This document shows, piece after piece, positions 13,450 to 14,656 of a stretch of DNA of 14,656 nucleotides. Every line of letters begins with the position of its first letter. Position 1 is the stretch's first letter. The stretch is from positions 1-14,656 of the forward strand of contig JAPLYY010000059.1 of assembly GCA_026395315.1 (NCBI GenBank), given 5' to 3'. Below the pieces are notes generated by a model, which was not told the DNA's origin, did no database searches, and worked only from the letters and a program-made list of their open reading frames with translations. The stretch comes from Candidatus Shapirobacteria bacterium. Lineage in GTDB: Bacteria; Patescibacteriota; Microgenomatia; UBA12405. The translations under genes and the position numbers were made by a program.

Positions 13450-13523
13450 TGACTCCTGGGGGAGTCGAACCCCCGATTACCTGGATGAAAGCCAGGTGTC
13501 CTAGGCCACTAGACGAAGGAGCC
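13450..13523 (-). tRNA. tRNA-Glu (TTC)
   Basis: This is an intact cloverleaf on the minus strand: acceptor GGCTCCT/AGGAGTC (one G-T pair), a D-arm typical of tRNA-Glu (TCGTCTAGTGGCCTAGGACA), anticodon stem CCTGG/CCAGG around CTTTCAT (anticodon TTC), variable TAATC, T-arm GGGGG-TTCGACT-CCCCC, discriminator A. CCA is not encoded. Two 5'-half copies precede it in the transcript direction, and the GIY-YIG gene follows after one base. It is the only complete tRNA-Glu of the array. Confidence 0.95.
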
Positions 13524-13532
13524 AAATTGTTA

Positions 13533-13594
13533 AATCTAGAGAACCAGATTATCAGCCGAAGGCTGATGTCCTAGGCCACTAGACGAAGGAGCCA
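13533..13594 (-). pseudogene. tRNA-Glu 5'-half copy B with hairpin anticodon arm
   Basis: The 5' acceptor strand and D-arm are identical to the intact tRNA-Glu through GGACA. The anticodon arm is replaced by a 7-bp hairpin with loop TTC (13551-13567). TAATC is kept. In place of the T-arm is AATCTGG-TTCT-CTAGATT (13533-13550), which pairs over 7 bp as RNA with one G-U. The 3' acceptor strand is absent, so it cannot be an ordinary tRNA. Confidence 0.8.
13551..13567. repeat. Palindrome, 7-bp arms, loop GAA
   Basis: ATCAGCCGAAGGCTGAT replaces the anticodon arm in copy B; identical to 13621-13637. Confidence 0.85.
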
Positions 13595-13602
13595 AATTGT
13601 TA

Positions 13603-13664
13603 AATCTAGAGAACCAGATTATCAGCCGAAGGCTGATGTCCTAGGCCACTAGACGAAGGAGCCA
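13603..13664 (-). pseudogene. tRNA-Glu 5'-half copy A with hairpin anticodon arm
   Basis: It is identical in sequence to copy B and is the first unit in transcript order. Its 5' flank (ATTATCCAGCGTAA before TGGCTCC) differs from the spacer before the other units and contains a -10-like TATTAT, so it probably keeps the ancestral tRNA-Glu promoter. Confidence 0.8.
13621..13637. repeat. Palindrome, 7-bp arms, loop GAA
   Basis: Second identical copy of ATCAGCCGAAGGCTGAT, in copy A. Confidence 0.85.
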
Positions 13665-13673
13665 TTACGCTGG

Positions 13674-13679
13674 ATAATA
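13674..13679 (-). promoter_or_regulatory. -10-like box of the tRNA-Glu array
   Basis: On the minus strand TATTAT ends about 10 nt before the 5' base of copy A. Transcription would run through both half copies, the intact tRNA-Glu and the GIY-YIG gene. The same AT-rich stretch (GATAAT/TAATAT on the plus strand) may serve the divergent gene at 13689. Confidence 0.4.
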
Positions 13680-13688
13680 TTTTACCAT

Positions 13689-14306
13689 ATGATTACTATC
13701 TTCCATGGCGACAACCAAGAACTCAGTCGTACCGCTTTTGTCGACGCTACCGATAAACTAACTGGTTTTGATATTTTGCAGGTCGATGCCAAAACCGCCG
13801 ATGACAATCAGATTTCCCAATTTCTTAACAGTCTTAGTTTTATTTCCGCTTCTAAAGCCATTTGTTTTACCAACTTTTTTTCTATCCCCAAAGCCAAGCT
13901 CGATAAAATAATTAAAGTTATCAATTCCTCTGATTCAAATGTCCTTATCTGGCAAGATAAACAATTAACCCCAGCCCAATTGAAACTTTTACCCCAAGCT
14001 AAGGTCGAATTATTTAAAGCCGACAATATCATTTACCTTTGTCTTAACCAAATTAAGCCCAAAAATCTGGTCAAATTTATTTCCTATTATCACCAAGTTA
14101 TCGACAATGGCCTTTACGATCTGTTGCTTTATATGTTAAAAAATAACCTCCGCCAAAAACTCACTTCCTACTCCTCATTTAATCCCGACCTGCTTAAAAA
14201 AACCTATCTCCAGTTAATTGAACTTGATTACCAAAATAAGTCCGGTAATCTGGCTATTGCCAAAGAAATCGCCCTGGAAAGGCTAATGATTAAACTCCTC
14301 TCCTAG
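13689..14306 (+). CDS. DNA polymerase III delta-like subunit (HolA-like)
   Basis: This 205-residue protein begins MITIFHGDNQELSR, like the start of HolA clamp-loader delta subunits (hydrophobic strand, G-D/E, then SR). It has a strand-helix pattern in the first 120 residues and ends with LYDLLLYMLKNN and a C-terminal helix region, KSGNLAIAKEIALERLMIKLL, close to the delta C-terminus. Delta helps load the sliding clamp. It is much shorter than the usual 320-350, lacking most of the middle domain, a reduction I would accept in a CPR genome. It could instead be a diverged relative without clamp-loader function. It lies divergent from the tRNA-Glu array; a cupin gene follows 19 bp downstream. Confidence 0.5.
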   Translation: MITIFHGDNQELSRTAFVDATDKLTGFDILQVDAKTADDNQISQFLNSLSFISASKAICFTNFFSIPKAKLDKIIKVINSSDSNVLIWQDKQLTPAQLKLLPQAKVELFKADNIIYLCLNQIKPKNLVKFISYYHQVIDNGLYDLLLYMLKNNLRQKLTSYSSFNPDLLKKTYLQLIELDYQNKSGNLAIAKEIALERLMIKLLS

Positions 14307-14312
14307 TTCTGC

Positions 14313-14318
14313 TATAGT
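14313..14318 (+). promoter_or_regulatory. -10-like box of cupin gene
   Basis: TATAGT ends 7 nt before ATG 14326, again without a Shine-Dalgarno. Confidence 0.4.
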
Positions 14319-14325
14319 TATTATA

Positions 14326-14656
14326 ATGTCCCAAACTATAGTTAAACCTTGGGGTGAAGAAATTATTCTCACCGAATCGAATCTACCTTATTCCGGGAAA
14401 ATTCTCAAAGTTAAAGCCGGTTTACGTTTGTCGCTTCAATATCACGATCAAAAAACCGAAACTCTGACCCTAATTTCCGGTGAAGCCAGAATTATCATTA
14501 ACAAAACCACTCAACCCATGGTTATCAATCAAGGTTATACGATTTTACCCAAAGATATTCATCGCGTTGAAGCCGTCACTGATTGTGTAATTTTTGAAGT
14601 CGCCACCCCCGAAGTTGGCACTACTTTTCGGCTCGAAGATGATTACCACCGATCTG
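14326..14656 (+). CDS. Cupin, mannose-6-phosphate isomerase type II-like, 3' partial
   Basis: This gene runs off the right edge; 110 codons are visible. The translation starts MSQTIVKPWGEEIILTES and contains GLRLSLQYHDQKTETLTLISGE and PKDIHRVEAVTD followed by VIFEVATPE and RLEDDYHR. These match the cupin domain found as the C-terminal isomerase half of ManC-type GDP-mannose enzymes, here as a stand-alone protein. His in QYHDQ, Glu in KTET and His in DIHR are the likely metal ligands. It would isomerise phosphorylated mannose or a related sugar for surface glycans. The domain seems nearly complete at the window end, so the full gene is probably only a little longer. Confidence 0.85.
   Translation, partial: MSQTIVKPWGEEIILTESNLPYSGKILKVKAGLRLSLQYHDQKTETLTLISGEARIIINKTTQPMVINQGYTILPKDIHRVEAVTDCVIFEVATPEVGTTFRLEDDYHRS

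Larger units (their letters stand above)
13497..13664 (-). repeat. 70-bp tandem repeat, 2.4 exact copies
   Basis: The unit is repeated without a mismatch at 13497-13566 and 13567-13636, then partly at 13637-13664. Each unit holds, on the minus strand, the first 27-28 nt of tRNA-Glu, a 17-nt hairpin, TAATC, a second hairpin-forming stretch and TTTAACAATT. The final partial unit on the low-coordinate side is the beginning of the intact tRNA-Glu. Perfect identity implies recent duplication or ongoing homogenisation. Confidence 0.95.

Noticed and set aside
13497..13664. CRISPR array
   Set aside because: Only 2.4 copies of a contiguous 70-bp repeat with no variable spacers, and the repeat is tRNA sequence.

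Overview
The window looks like chromosome from a Candidate Phyla Radiation (Patescibacteria) bacterium, possibly Microgenomates; the phylum is an inference. The reasons are the AT-rich composition, compact or domain-reduced housekeeping genes (DNA polymerase X without its PHP domain, a 205-residue HolA-like protein, a 196-residue Lgt), and TATAAT-like boxes lying only 5-9 nt before many start codons with no Shine-Dalgarno sequence, which suggests leaderless mRNAs. UGA and UAG both act as stops.

Region 1 (about 1-4.6 kb) is accessory and phage-like. It holds the 3' part of a DNA methyltransferase gene that begins left of the window, a small-terminase-like HTH protein coupled to it by a strong Shine-Dalgarno, a convergent XRE regulator with operator-like repeats in front of it, a membrane-anchored hypothetical protein, a large serine recombinase, and an unrecognised gene on the minus strand whose 3' end overlaps the recombinase gene by 93 bp. 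A tRNA-Asp gene on the minus strand marks the return to core chromosome.

Region 2 (4.7-12.4 kb) is housekeeping: polX, an alpha/beta hydrolase, a frameshifted small cysteine-rich ORF, the lemA-htpX pair, a small hypothetical protein followed by what looks like a relic of an htpX 3' end, then dnaE (replicative polymerase) and rplS (ribosomal protein L19).

Region 3 (12.38-13.68 kb) is the most unusual part. An intact tRNA-Lys is preceded by a broken tRNA-Lys copy carrying short perfect palindromes. An intact tRNA-Glu sits in an array with two tandem 5'-half copies on one side and, on the other, a small GIY-YIG endonuclease gene and a 3'-half copy. In all three tRNA-Glu copies the anticodon arm is replaced, at the same junctions, by a 7-bp-arm hairpin of differing sequence. 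lgt begins 5 nt after tRNA-Lys, and the GIY-YIG gene begins 1 nt after tRNA-Glu. The stop codons of lgt and of the GIY-YIG gene both lie inside tRNA-Glu-derived sequence. I know of no description of such a tRNA-plus-palindrome array.

Region 4 (13.69 kb to the end) has a HolA-like gene and a ManC-type cupin gene that runs off the right edge.
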